Part shown: piece by piece, positions 7,214 to 14,302 of the stretch
How the letters are laid out: each line of letters starts with the position of its first letter
Numbering within the stretch: the stretch's first letter is position 1
Assembly: GCA_910585165.1 (NCBI GenBank)
Contig: CAJUBX010000026.1
Coordinates: forward strand, 1 to 25,496
Source: an uncultured Oscillibacter sp.
GTDB taxonomy: Bacteria > Bacillota > Clostridia > Oscillospirales > Oscillospiraceae
Length of the DNA stretch: 25,496 nucleotides
Direction of reading: 5' to 3'
Position numbers and translations under genes: made by a program
Notes under the pieces: generated by a model
The model's database searches: none
What the model was told of the DNA's origin: nothing
The model's input: the letters and a program-made list of their open reading frames with translations, nothing else

Positions 7214-8074
7214 ATGTGGGTACTATTTGCGTTTGCCTCGGCGTTTTTTGCCGGGCTTACCGCCATCCTGGCAAAGTGCGGCATCCGCCGGACGGACTCC
7301 ACCATAGCCACGGCCATCCGCACCGTCATTGTGCTGGCGTTTTCCTGGGCAATGGTTTTCCTCACCGGCGCGCAGTCCGGGCTGGGGGACCTTGGGGGAA
7401 GGACGCTGTTGTTTTTGATTTTGTCGGGCATGGCTACCGGGGCTTCCTGGCTGTGCTACTTCCGGGCCCTGCAGCTGGGGGATGTCAACAAGGTTGCCCC
7501 CGTCGATAAAAGCAGCACGGTGCTGACCATTCTCCTGGCTTTCGTCCTCCTGGGGGAGCCTGTCAGCGCCTATAAAGCCCTGGGCATACTTGGCGTCGGG
7601 GCCGGGACTTACTTCATGATTGAGAAAAAGGCGGGGGAAAGGGAAAAAGCCTCCGGCCTCTGGCTGCCCTTTGCCGTGGGCTCCGCCGTATTCGCCAGCC
7701 TCACAGCCATTTTGGGAAAGCTGGGAATCAGCGGCGTGGATTCCAACCTGGGCACGGCCATCCGCACGGGCGTGGTGCTGGTTATGGCCTGGGGAATGGT
7801 CTTTGTCTCCGGAAAGGGGGCCGCTCTTAAGGAGGTGCCCCGGGGAGAATTGGGTTTCATCTGCCTGTCGGGCCTGGCCACGGGAGCCTCCTGGCTGTGC
7901 TATTACCGGGCTTTGCAGGACGGGCCCGCCAGCGTAGTGGTCCCCATCGACAAGCTGAGCATTTTGGTGACGGTGGCCTTCTCCGGCCTGGTCTTCCATG
8001 AAAAGCTGAGCCGTAAGGCGGCCTTGGGCCTGGCTCTGCTTACCGGAGGAACCCTGGTCATGCTGCGGGGATAA
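7214..8074 (+). CDS. EamA-family (drug/metabolite transporter superfamily) permease
   Basis: The 286-residue protein is almost wholly hydrophobic with about ten predicted membrane spans in two five-span halves. The halves are unusually alike. TAIRTVIVLAFSWAMVF (near residue 36) mirrors TAIRTGVVLVMAWGMVF, and LSGMATGASWLCYFRALQ mirrors LSGLATGASWLCYYRALQ. This is the EamA tandem repeat found in DMT transporters, which export or import small metabolites; the substrate cannot be read from sequence. Only a weak AAGGCGAG site precedes the ATG. It follows queA by 47 bp and ends at a strong bidirectional terminator, so it may be the last gene of the spoIID-like/queA transcript. Confidence 0.85.
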   Translation: MWVLFAFASAFFAGLTAILAKCGIRRTDSTIATAIRTVIVLAFSWAMVFLTGAQSGLGDLGGRTLLFLILSGMATGASWLCYFRALQLGDVNKVAPVDKSSTVLTILLAFVLLGEPVSAYKALGILGVGAGTYFMIEKKAGEREKASGLWLPFAVGSAVFASLTAILGKLGISGVDSNLGTAIRTGVVLVMAWGMVFVSGKGAALKEVPRGELGFICLSGLATGASWLCYYRALQDGPASVVVPIDKLSILVTVAFSGLVFHEKLSRKAALGLALLTGGTLVMLRG

Positions 8075-8082
8075 AGAAAAGC

Positions 8083-8118
8083 AGAGGAATGCGGCGCTTC
8101 GGACCGCATTCCTCTTTC
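8083..8118. terminator. Bidirectional terminator between the EamA gene and the fru operon
   Basis: AGAGGAATGCGG (8083-8094) and CCGCATTCCTCT (8104-8115) form a perfect 12-bp stem with a 9-nt loop. On the plus strand TTTCCT follows; on the minus strand GCTTTTCTTTAT follows. It therefore serves both convergent transcripts. Confidence 0.85.
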
Positions 8119-8139
8119 CTATGTTCGGACGGCGGGGCG

Positions 8140-8361
8140 TTACAGGTTATCCCTGAAAAACTGTTCCATAACGGCGCAGCCGGCCTCCTCACCGGCTGTC
8201 TCCACCGTGACGGTAACGGGCCGCTTGACGCCCAGTCCCATCAGGGACGTCAGCTTGGTTCCTGCGGCGGATTTGCCATCAGCTTTGGAGATGGTAAGAA
8301 TACTATCCAGCGTTTTAACAGCCTTTGCCAGCAGCCCGGCAGGGCGGGCGTGGATGCCCAC
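8140..8361 (-). CDS. HPr-family phosphocarrier protein of the fru operon, start region apparently frameshifted
   Basis: The frame carries the HPr core. GIHARPAG contains the phosphoryl-accepting histidine (His15 of classical HPr). TSLMGLGVK and VTVETAGEEAGCAVMEQFF follow. HPr passes phosphate from EI to sugar-specific EIIA. The open stretch from a GTG at 8361 is only 73 residues and lacks the first beta strand. In the same frame upstream the codons read LTYAITDPV, exactly what an HPr N-terminus should be, but a TGA (8392-8394) closes the frame. The good ribosome site GGAGG, just after the fruK stop, instead points to a TTG at 8393-8395 in a different frame that ends after 26 codons. Removing one base from the AAACAG stretch would join TTG to the HPr frame as MKSLTYAITDPVGIHARP, about 84 residues. 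It is either a disrupted gene, a sequencing error, or unusual initiation. Confidence 0.75.
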   Translation of the reverse strand: MGIHARPAGLLAKAVKTLDSILTISKADGKSAAGTKLTSLMGLGVKRPVTVTVETAGEEAGCAVMEQFFRDNL

Positions 8362-8408
8362 CGGATCGGTGATGGCATACGTAAGACTGTTTCAACCTGG
8401 CTTCCTCC

Positions 8409-9311
8409 TTAAAACGTATCCAAAAGCGCTAAGACCTGTTCTTTTTTTGCCAGTCCGTCGGAAAACGCCGTGGCGGATCCCGCAGCCGCTCCCAGCCTGT
8501 GAGCCATGGAGTAGTCGCCGCTTTCCAGCCATCCCGCCAGGAACCCGGCCACCATGGAATCCCCCGCGCCTACGGAGTTGACCACGTTCCCCCGGGGCAC
8601 GCCCAGGCGGTGAACCATCCCTGTCTCGTCCAGCAGCAGCGAGCCGTCGCCCGCCATGGACACCAGAACATTCCGCGCTCCCCGGGCCTGGAGACGCCGG
8701 GCGCACTCCTCGATTTCCGCGTCGGCGGTCAGCGTTCTGCCGAAAATCTCCCCCAGTTCCGCGGCGTTGGGCTTGATGAGGAAGGGGCGGTAGGGCAGTA
8801 CCGCGCACAGAAGGTCCCGTGTTGCGTCCACCGCCGTGAGAATGTCTCGTCCCTCCAGCCGGGCCAGAATGCGCTGGTATACGTCGTCGGGCAGGGAGGA
8901 GGGAATGGAACCGGCCAGCACCAGCGCGTCCCCGGACTGGAGACGGTCCAGCTTGGCGAACAGCTCCTCCAGGGCGGCGGCGGGAATGGAGGGCCCTGTG
9001 CCGTTGATTTCCGTCTCCTGCTCCGCCTTGATTTTCACATTGATCCGGGTTATTCCCTCGGGCAGCCAGATAAAATCTGTGGCAATGCCCATCTGGCGCA
9101 TCCCTTGTTCCAGGGCCTGCCCGGTAAAGCCCGCCAGGAAGCCCAGGGCTACGTTTTCAACGCCTAAATTGCGCAGGACAACGGATACGTTGACGCCCTT
9201 GCCGCCCCACTGCACCTCGTCGCTTCCGGTGCGGTTGGTCTCTCCCGCCCGGAAATTGTCCATACGGACCACGTAGTCCAAAGCGGGATTAAAAGTGACC
9301 GTATAAACCAT
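8409..9311 (-). CDS. fruK: 1-phosphofructokinase (PfkB family)
   Basis: The 300-residue protein opens MVYTVTFNPALDYVV, typical of 1-phosphofructokinase. It carries the PfkB signatures GGKGVNVSVVLRNLG (about 36-50) and NSVGAGDSMVAGFLAG, with catalytic Asp251. It would convert fructose 1-phosphate, the product of FruA uptake, to fructose 1,6-bisphosphate using ATP. Tagatose-6-phosphate kinase is a close relative, but the fruA context favours FruK. The gene starts 4 bp after the oxidoreductase stop, with its GAGGAGG site inside that gene's end, so translation is probably coupled. An HPr-like frame follows immediately. Confidence 0.92.
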   Translation of the reverse strand: MVYTVTFNPALDYVVRMDNFRAGETNRTGSDEVQWGGKGVNVSVVLRNLGVENVALGFLAGFTGQALEQGMRQMGIATDFIWLPEGITRINVKIKAEQETEINGTGPSIPAAALEELFAKLDRLQSGDALVLAGSIPSSLPDDVYQRILARLEGRDILTAVDATRDLLCAVLPYRPFLIKPNAAELGEIFGRTLTADAEIEECARRLQARGARNVLVSMAGDGSLLLDETGMVHRLGVPRGNVVNSVGAGDSMVAGFLAGWLESGDYSMAHRLGAAAGSATAFSDGLAKKEQVLALLDTF

Positions 9312-9315
9312 TGGT

Positions 9316-10299
9316 TCAAACCTCCTCCTCGGGATAGACGACGCCCCACTCCCGCCGCAGGGCGGTCATCAGCGCCATCACGTCTTTGGTGTAGGGCAGA
9401 AGCATATCGCCCCCGCCCCGGACAGCCTGTTCCATGTCCTCCAGCTCGTAGGCCAGGGCGTCGGCGGCGCGCCCCGCCCGGACGGTTTCCGCCGCCCCGG
9501 TTTCCGCGTTCACAATGACCGCCTCGTCCGCCCGGGGATACTCCATAATCTCGATATACCCCTTCTCGCAGGAGATGACCGCCCGCTTGGGCTGCTTGGA
9601 GTGCAGGGACAGCGCGGCGGACACCAGCTGCCCCTCCCGGTTGCTCATGGACAGCACGGCGCTCTCGTCCACCCCGGTGGGGGCTTTGCGGACGAAGGAG
9701 CTTACTTCATTGGGATTGGACTCCAGAAACAGCCGGGCCAGGGACAGGGCGTACACCCCGATGTCCAGCATGGCGCCCCCCGCCAGCTGGCGGCTGAAGA
9801 AACGGTTTTTCATGTCGTAGTCTTTGAAGCTGCCGAAGTTAAGCTGGATCAGATTCACCCGGCCCAGCTCTCCGGAGGCCACCCGCTGCCGCAGCGTCCG
9901 GTACAGGGGCATGTGGTAGATGGTCATGGCCTCCGCCAGCACGACGCCATGGTCCTGCGCCAGCTTGACCGCCCGGTCCAGCTCGCCGCTGTTCAGAGTA
10001 ATGGACTTCTCACAAAGCACATGCTTGCCCTGAGACAGGGCCTGCTCCAGATAGGCCATGTGGGTGTTATGAGGGGTGGTCAGGTAAATAATGTCGATAT
10101 TCGGGTCGGAGAACATCTGATGGTAGTCGCCGTAGACCTTTCTGACTCCGTATTTTTCCGCGAAGGCCGCCGCCTTCTCATAAGTACGGTTGCCCACCGC
10201 ATCCAGAGTGCGGCCCATGGACTGGAGGGCCTGGGCCATCTGATTGGCGATGACCCCGGTTCCCAGCACGGCCCAGCGGAGCTGCTTTTGCTCACTCAT
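9316..10299 (-). CDS. Gfo/Idh/MocA-family NAD(P)-dependent oxidoreductase
   Basis: The 327-residue protein has an N-terminal Rossmann fold (WAVLGTGVIANQMAQAL, residues 9-25). It then has the family signature YLTTPHNTHMAYLEQALSQGKHVLCEKSITLN, in which Glu97-Lys98 take the place of the usual EKP motif (EKS here). A C-terminal beta-sheet domain follows, with GGAMLDIGVYAL. Such enzymes oxidise or reduce sugars, inositols or other polyols with NAD(P). It is closest in style to the dihydrodiol/trans-dihydrodiol and deoxyosone-type dehydrogenases, but the substrate cannot be assigned. It lies between fruA and fruK on the same strand, which is unusual for a fru operon and suggests a sugar-modifying step. 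AAAGGCTGG lies upstream as a weak ribosome site. Confidence 0.85.
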   Translation of the reverse strand: MSEQKQLRWAVLGTGVIANQMAQALQSMGRTLDAVGNRTYEKAAAFAEKYGVRKVYGDYHQMFSDPNIDIIYLTTPHNTHMAYLEQALSQGKHVLCEKSITLNSGELDRAVKLAQDHGVVLAEAMTIYHMPLYRTLRQRVASGELGRVNLIQLNFGSFKDYDMKNRFFSRQLAGGAMLDIGVYALSLARLFLESNPNEVSSFVRKAPTGVDESAVLSMSNREGQLVSAALSLHSKQPKRAVISCEKGYIEIMEYPRADEAVIVNAETGAAETVRAGRAADALAYELEDMEQAVRGGGDMLLPYTKDVMALMTALRREWGVVYPEEEV

Positions 10300-10331
10300 G
10301 TAAATACCAGCCTTTCGGATTTGTTTGGATG

Positions 10332-10452
10332 ATTACTTCTGAAATAAAATTTCGGAAGTAATAAATGCCATGTTTTGCGGCTGCCGCCGTTTGCGGCGGC
10401 GAGCAAAACAGCTCAAATGTATTATTTCCGAATTTTTAATTTGGAAATAATA
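10332..10452. repeat. Nested palindromic element between fruA and the oxidoreductase gene
   Basis: Three inverted repeats lie end to end. The first (10332-10362) has 14-nt arms and a 3-nt loop, with one G/T mismatch. The second (10371-10410) pairs TGTTTTGC with GCAAAACA and GCCGCCG with CGGCGGC. The third (10420-10452) has 15-nt arms and a 3-nt loop, with one mismatch. The first and third are related to each other. The left 35 bases match the reverse complement of the right 35 at 28 positions by my count, so the whole 121 bp can also fold as one long imperfect hairpin. The outer parts are AT-rich, unlike the surroundings. It could act as a terminator or RNA-stability element after fruA, or be a miniature inverted-repeat element. 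Confidence 0.8.
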
Positions 10453-10454
10453 TA

Positions 10455-12386
10455 TCATGCTTTCTTCCTTTTCAGCAAGCCCAGCAGGAACATGCCCACG
10501 ACGGAGCCGATCAGAACTGCGGCAGCGTAGCCCAGAGGGTTGTGCATAACGGGGAACACGAACAGTCCGCCGTGAGGCGCGGGGGAGGCGCAGCCAAAGG
10601 CCATGGACAGCGCTCCCGCTGTGGCAGAGCCTGCAATGCAGGCGGGCAGGACGTGAAGGGGATCGGAGGCGGCAAAGGGAATGGCGCCCTCTGTGATGTA
10701 AGAAAGGCCCATAATGAAGTTTACCGGGCCGGATTTGCGCTCCTCGGCGGTAAAACGGTTTTTGAAGAAGATGGTGGCCAGGGCAATGGCGATGGGGGGC
10801 ACCATGCCGCCCGCCATGACGGCGGCCATCACCGGAGAGAACCCGCCCTCCGCCATGGAGATGGACGCGGCGCCGAACACATAGGCGGCTTTGTTGATGG
10901 GTCCTCCCATGTCGGTGGCCTGCATCCCGGCGACCAGAGCGCCCAGCAGAAGGGCGGAGGACCCGGCCATGGAGTTGAGGCCGCTAGTGAGGGCCTCGTT
11001 GAGCAAGCCGACAAAGGGATTGACCAGGCACATGAACGCGCCGATAAACAGCAGACCCACTACGGGGTAAATCAGAATGGGCTTCAGGCCCTCCAAAGAC
11101 GAGGGCAGCTTGTCGCAGAGCTTACGCAGATACTTCATGAACCATCCGCCCACAAATCCGGCCAGCAGTCCGCCCAGGAATCCGGCGGGGACAATGGGTA
11201 CGGTGGGGTCGGCAAAGTAGGCGAAGGTGGCCCCCGTAGCCGCCAGAGAGCCTCCTGCGAAGCCGACCATCAGGCCGGGCCGGTCGGCGATGGACTGGGC
11301 GATATACGCCGCCAGAATGGGCACCATGAAGCTAAAGGCGATGTTGCCTACTTTATTAAAGAATGCGGGCAGAATCCAGGAGGAGCCGAAGCCGGAGGTT
11401 CCCGCCGCGCCGCCGTCCAGCAGGAAGGACAGCGCCATCACAATGCCGCCGCCGATAACGAAGGGGAGCATGTGGGACACGCCGTTCATCAGATGCTTGT
11501 ACATGCGGCGGCCCAGCTTCTCGCCGCCGTCATTCTCTACGGCCGCCGCGCCGCCCTGGTGGTGGTAGATGGGGGCCTGCCCGTTGATGATCCTCTCGAT
11601 GAGCTCCTGGGGCTTGTTGATGCCGTCGGACACCGGAACCCGCAGCAGGGGCTTGCCGTCAAACCGGCCCAGCTCCACATTTTTGTCCGCCGCGATGATA
11701 ATGCCGTCGCAGGCGGCGATCTCCTCCCGGGTGAGGACGTTCTTTGCCCCGCCGGAGCCCTGTGTTTCCGCCTTCACGCCAATGCCCAGCTCCCGGCCCT
11801 TCTTCTCCAGGGCCTCGGCGGCCATATAGGTGTGGGCGATGCCGGTAGGGCAGGCGGTGATGGCCAGAACCCGAAGGGAGTTTTCCGGCTGCTTTTCCTC
11901 CGCAGGGGCCTCCTCGGGGAACTTCAGCCTCTCCTGCGCGTCAATGAGGGCCAGGAAATTTTTCGCGCTGTCCGCTTCCAGCAGCTTTTGGCAGAACTCC
12001 TCGTCCATCAGCATTACCATCAGGTGGGACAGCATTTCCATATGAACGTCGCCGCCGCCCTCCGGAGCCGCGATCATGAAAAAGAGTGTGGAGGGCTGGC
12101 CGTCCTCCGCGCCGTAGTCCACCCCGCCGGGGGCAGTCATGGCGGACAAGCCCGCCCGCGTGACGGCGGAGCAGCGGGCATGGGGAACAGCTACGCCGTT
12201 TTCAACGGCAGTGGAATCCAGTTCCTCCCTGGCCCAAATTTCCTTTTTGTAGGCGGCCTTGTCGCTGACATTTCCGGCCCGTTCCTGGAGATCGGCCAGC
12301 AGATCGATGGCGGCGGCTTTGTCCGCCGGGACGGCGTGGAGCTGAATTCCGTCGGGGCTCAGCAGATCGGTGATATGCATCGTCAT
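10455..12386 (-). CDS. fruA: PTS fructose transporter subunit IIABC
   Basis: The 643-residue protein fuses all three PTS domains. EIIA (about 1-155) has its phosphohistidine His69 in VENGVAVPHAR. EIIB (about 170-270) has the phosphocysteine Cys179 in LAITACPTGIAHTYMAAEAL, the fructose-EIIB signature. EIIC (about 293-643) is a multi-span membrane domain with GLSYITEGAIPFAASDP and a run of glycine-rich helices. It imports fructose or a related sugar while phosphorylating it at C1. Two in-frame ATGs (MTMH) follow a GGAAAGGAAG site; the first is used here, the second is equally plausible. It heads the operon with the oxidoreductase, fruK and HPr. No DeoR-type FruR is adjacent. Confidence 0.95.
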   Translation of the reverse strand: MTMHITDLLSPDGIQLHAVPADKAAAIDLLADLQERAGNVSDKAAYKKEIWAREELDSTAVENGVAVPHARCSAVTRAGLSAMTAPGGVDYGAEDGQPSTLFFMIAAPEGGGDVHMEMLSHLMVMLMDEEFCQKLLEADSAKNFLALIDAQERLKFPEEAPAEEKQPENSLRVLAITACPTGIAHTYMAAEALEKKGRELGIGVKAETQGSGGAKNVLTREEIAACDGIIIAADKNVELGRFDGKPLLRVPVSDGINKPQELIERIINGQAPIYHHQGGAAAVENDGGEKLGRRMYKHLMNGVSHMLPFVIGGGIVMALSFLLDGGAAGTSGFGSSWILPAFFNKVGNIAFSFMVPILAAYIAQSIADRPGLMVGFAGGSLAATGATFAYFADPTVPIVPAGFLGGLLAGFVGGWFMKYLRKLCDKLPSSLEGLKPILIYPVVGLLFIGAFMCLVNPFVGLLNEALTSGLNSMAGSSALLLGALVAGMQATDMGGPINKAAYVFGAASISMAEGGFSPVMAAVMAGGMVPPIAIALATIFFKNRFTAEERKSGPVNFIMGLSYITEGAIPFAASDPLHVLPACIAGSATAGALSMAFGCASPAPHGGLFVFPVMHNPLGYAAAVLIGSVVGMFLLGLLKRKKA

Positions 12387-12417
12387 GGCTTCCTTTCCTG
12401 ACTTTATTTGAACGGTT

Positions 12418-12466
12418 TTGATTGAGATGCTTGAATATTAGCACACATAACAATCAAAGTCAATCA
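12418..12466. promoter_or_regulatory. Candidate operator repeats over the fruA promoter
   Basis: TTGATTG (12418-12424) on one side of the -10 is mirrored by CAATCAA (12451-12457), and a second CAATCA follows at 12461-12466, exactly 10 bp from the previous one and overlapping the -35. Repeats one helical turn apart across a promoter suggest a regulator site. Which regulator (FruR-like, CcpA-independent, or the divergent AraC-type protein) is unknown. Confidence 0.4.
12435..12463 (-). promoter_or_regulatory. Sigma-A promoter for the fru operon
   Basis: On the minus strand -35 TTGACT (12458-12463) and -10 TAATAT (12435-12440) are separated by 17 bp, with an A/T-rich UP-like tract just upstream (12468-12485). 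The leader to fruA would be about 40 nt. Confidence 0.8.
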
Positions 12467-12577
12467 TTTTCAAAAAAATTAAATCACAAAAAGGAGCGGC
12501 TATTTTTAGTGCATTTCACTATATACAGGCTTCTGACCGACGGTACAAAATCTTTTGTGGAATTTTGCGGCGGACTA

Positions 12578-12586
12578 TGGTATTCT
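12578..12586 (+). promoter_or_regulatory. Candidate extended -10 promoter for the response regulator gene
   Basis: TGG-TATTCT forms an extended -10 (TG at 12578-12579, hexamer 12581-12586) about 90 bp ahead of the ATG, with no good -35. The remaining fruA to response regulator gap (12387-12676) holds the fruA promoter and its repeats, and no further gene that I can see. Confidence 0.35.
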
Positions 12587-12676
12587 GAGTAAAACCGCCG
12601 GAGCGCCAAAACAACCCCGGGGGAAGGCGCAAAGCGGCGCCCGGCCCATATGGCGGCGGTACAGGGGGGGTGCATT

Positions 12677-14302
12677 ATGCTGCGCGTTTTTTTGGCAGAG
12701 GATGAGAATATCATACGGGAGACCCTGCGGGACACCGTCCCTTGGGCCCAATACGGCTACTCCTTCGCCGGGGAGGCCGGGGACGGAGAAATGGCCCTGC
12801 CGCTCATCCGCCAGGTGAAACCGGATGTGCTGATTACCGATATTCGGATGCCCTTTATGGACGGCCTGGCTCTCAGCGAGCTGGTCAGCCGGGAGTTTCC
12901 CGAAATGAAAATTGTCATTATTTCCGGCTATGACGATTTCGAATACGCCCAGCAGGCCATCAGCATCGGCGTGGACCGTTATCTCCTGAAGCCCATTACG
13001 AAAAAGGCCCTGCTGGACGTACTGGAGGAGCTCAAGGAAAAGATCGAGGGCGAACGGGCAAACCGGAGCTATCTGGCCCAGTTCCACCGGGAGGCGGAGG
13101 AGTATGAGCAATACACCCGCCGGGTGTTCTTTGAACGGGTGGTGGCGGGGCAGCTGTCGGTTCAGGAGATTTACGAGTCCGCAGCGAAGTTGGACATCGA
13201 CCTCCGGGCCCAGTGTTACACCATCGCGTTTTTCTCCGTTCTGCCGGAGCCCTTTGCCTCGGCGGAAGCCTATTCGGAGCCGGGGGCCCGCCTGCGGGAC
13301 GCCCTGCTGGAGCATTTTCTGAAATACCCGGAATACATCCTCCTGCGCTGGAACCTGACTACCTACGCCGTGCTTCTCAAGGGGGAGACCGCCCGGATGG
13401 ACGAGCTGGTCCGCCGCTGCGTGGACACGGTGCGGGAGCAGTACGCGGCCTATGCCCCGGAGCAGAGCTGGTATGTGGCGGCGGGCCGCCCCACCCAGCG
13501 GCTCAGCACCCTGCCCGCCTGTTTCGAGGAGGTTTCCCGCCTCTGGGCCTACCGGCATATTCTGCCCCAGCAGCATGTGCTGACGGCGGATACCGTCAGC
13601 TTCCTCACCGGCACCGGCGGAGGAAACAGCCATCTGGACCAGCTGGACGCCGGGAAGGTGGACCCGGCAATCCTCCTGGGCGTGATGCAGAGCGCCAGCG
13701 CCCAGGAAATTCCCAGCTTTACGGACGAATACATTCACAGCGTGGAAGAGGCCCTGTCCTCCAAGCCCTTCTGCCAATACCTCATGCTGGACCTCCGCTT
13801 CACGGCGGCCCGGTTTGCCGCCTCCTTGGGCGTGGGCCAGCGGGAGGCCTTCGCGCCCCTGAGCTGCCTGGACATGGTGGGGCGGAATGTGACGGCGGCG
13901 GATTTAAAGCGCTATTTCTCCGCGATTTTGCTGCGCATGGCGGAGCTGCGGGATCAGGCGTCCAGCAGCCAATGCCGGAGCCTTCTGAAACAGGCCGTGG
14001 CCTATATCGACCGCCATTACACCGAGGAATCCCTCTCCTTGAACCAGGTGGCCCGGGAGGTGAACATCTCCGCGAATTACCTCTCGGCGGTGTTCAGCCA
14101 GGAAATCGGGGCGACGTTTACCGAGTACGTCAGCGGAAAACGGATGGACTTGGCGAAGGAGCTGCTCCGCACCACGGACAAGCGGTCCGGAGAGGTGGCG
14201 GCGGCGGTAGGCTATAAGGACCCCCACTACTTCAGCTTCCTCTTTAAAAAGACCCAGGGCTGCACGCCCCGGGACTACCGGGGAGGGGGGAAGCGCCTGT
14301 GA
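12677..14302 (+). CDS. Two-component response regulator, AraC-type DNA-binding output (YesN-like)
   Basis: The 541-residue protein has an N-terminal receiver domain. Its acidic pocket is in FLAEDEN, the phospho-acceptor is Asp55 in VLITDIRMPFMDG, and the conserved Lys105 is in RYLLKPITKK. A long middle region (about 120-430) follows. The C-terminal AraC double helix-turn-helix reads SLNQVAREVNISANYLSAVFSQEIGATFTEYV and ends with VAAAVGYKDPHYFSFLFKKTQGCTPRDYR. This is the YesN architecture, which usually activates sugar-uptake genes when phosphorylated by a YesM kinase. The ATG at 12677 is preferred to an upstream in-frame ATG because a G-rich GGGGGG site precedes it. Its last four bases overlap the kinase GTG, so the two are translationally coupled. 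Confidence 0.92.
   Translation: MLRVFLAEDENIIRETLRDTVPWAQYGYSFAGEAGDGEMALPLIRQVKPDVLITDIRMPFMDGLALSELVSREFPEMKIVIISGYDDFEYAQQAISIGVDRYLLKPITKKALLDVLEELKEKIEGERANRSYLAQFHREAEEYEQYTRRVFFERVVAGQLSVQEIYESAAKLDIDLRAQCYTIAFFSVLPEPFASAEAYSEPGARLRDALLEHFLKYPEYILLRWNLTTYAVLLKGETARMDELVRRCVDTVREQYAAYAPEQSWYVAAGRPTQRLSTLPACFEEVSRLWAYRHILPQQHVLTADTVSFLTGTGGGNSHLDQLDAGKVDPAILLGVMQSASAQEIPSFTDEYIHSVEEALSSKPFCQYLMLDLRFTAARFAASLGVGQREAFAPLSCLDMVGRNVTAADLKRYFSAILLRMAELRDQASSSQCRSLLKQAVAYIDRHYTEESLSLNQVAREVNISANYLSAVFSQEIGATFTEYVSGKRMDLAKELLRTTDKRSGEVAAAVGYKDPHYFSFLFKKTQGCTPRDYRGGGKRL

Noticed and set aside
10542..12401. Long open frame on the plus strand (about 620 codons)
   Set aside because: It is antisense to fruA, with biased Gly/His/Arg composition; fruA on the other strand carries all PTS motifs.
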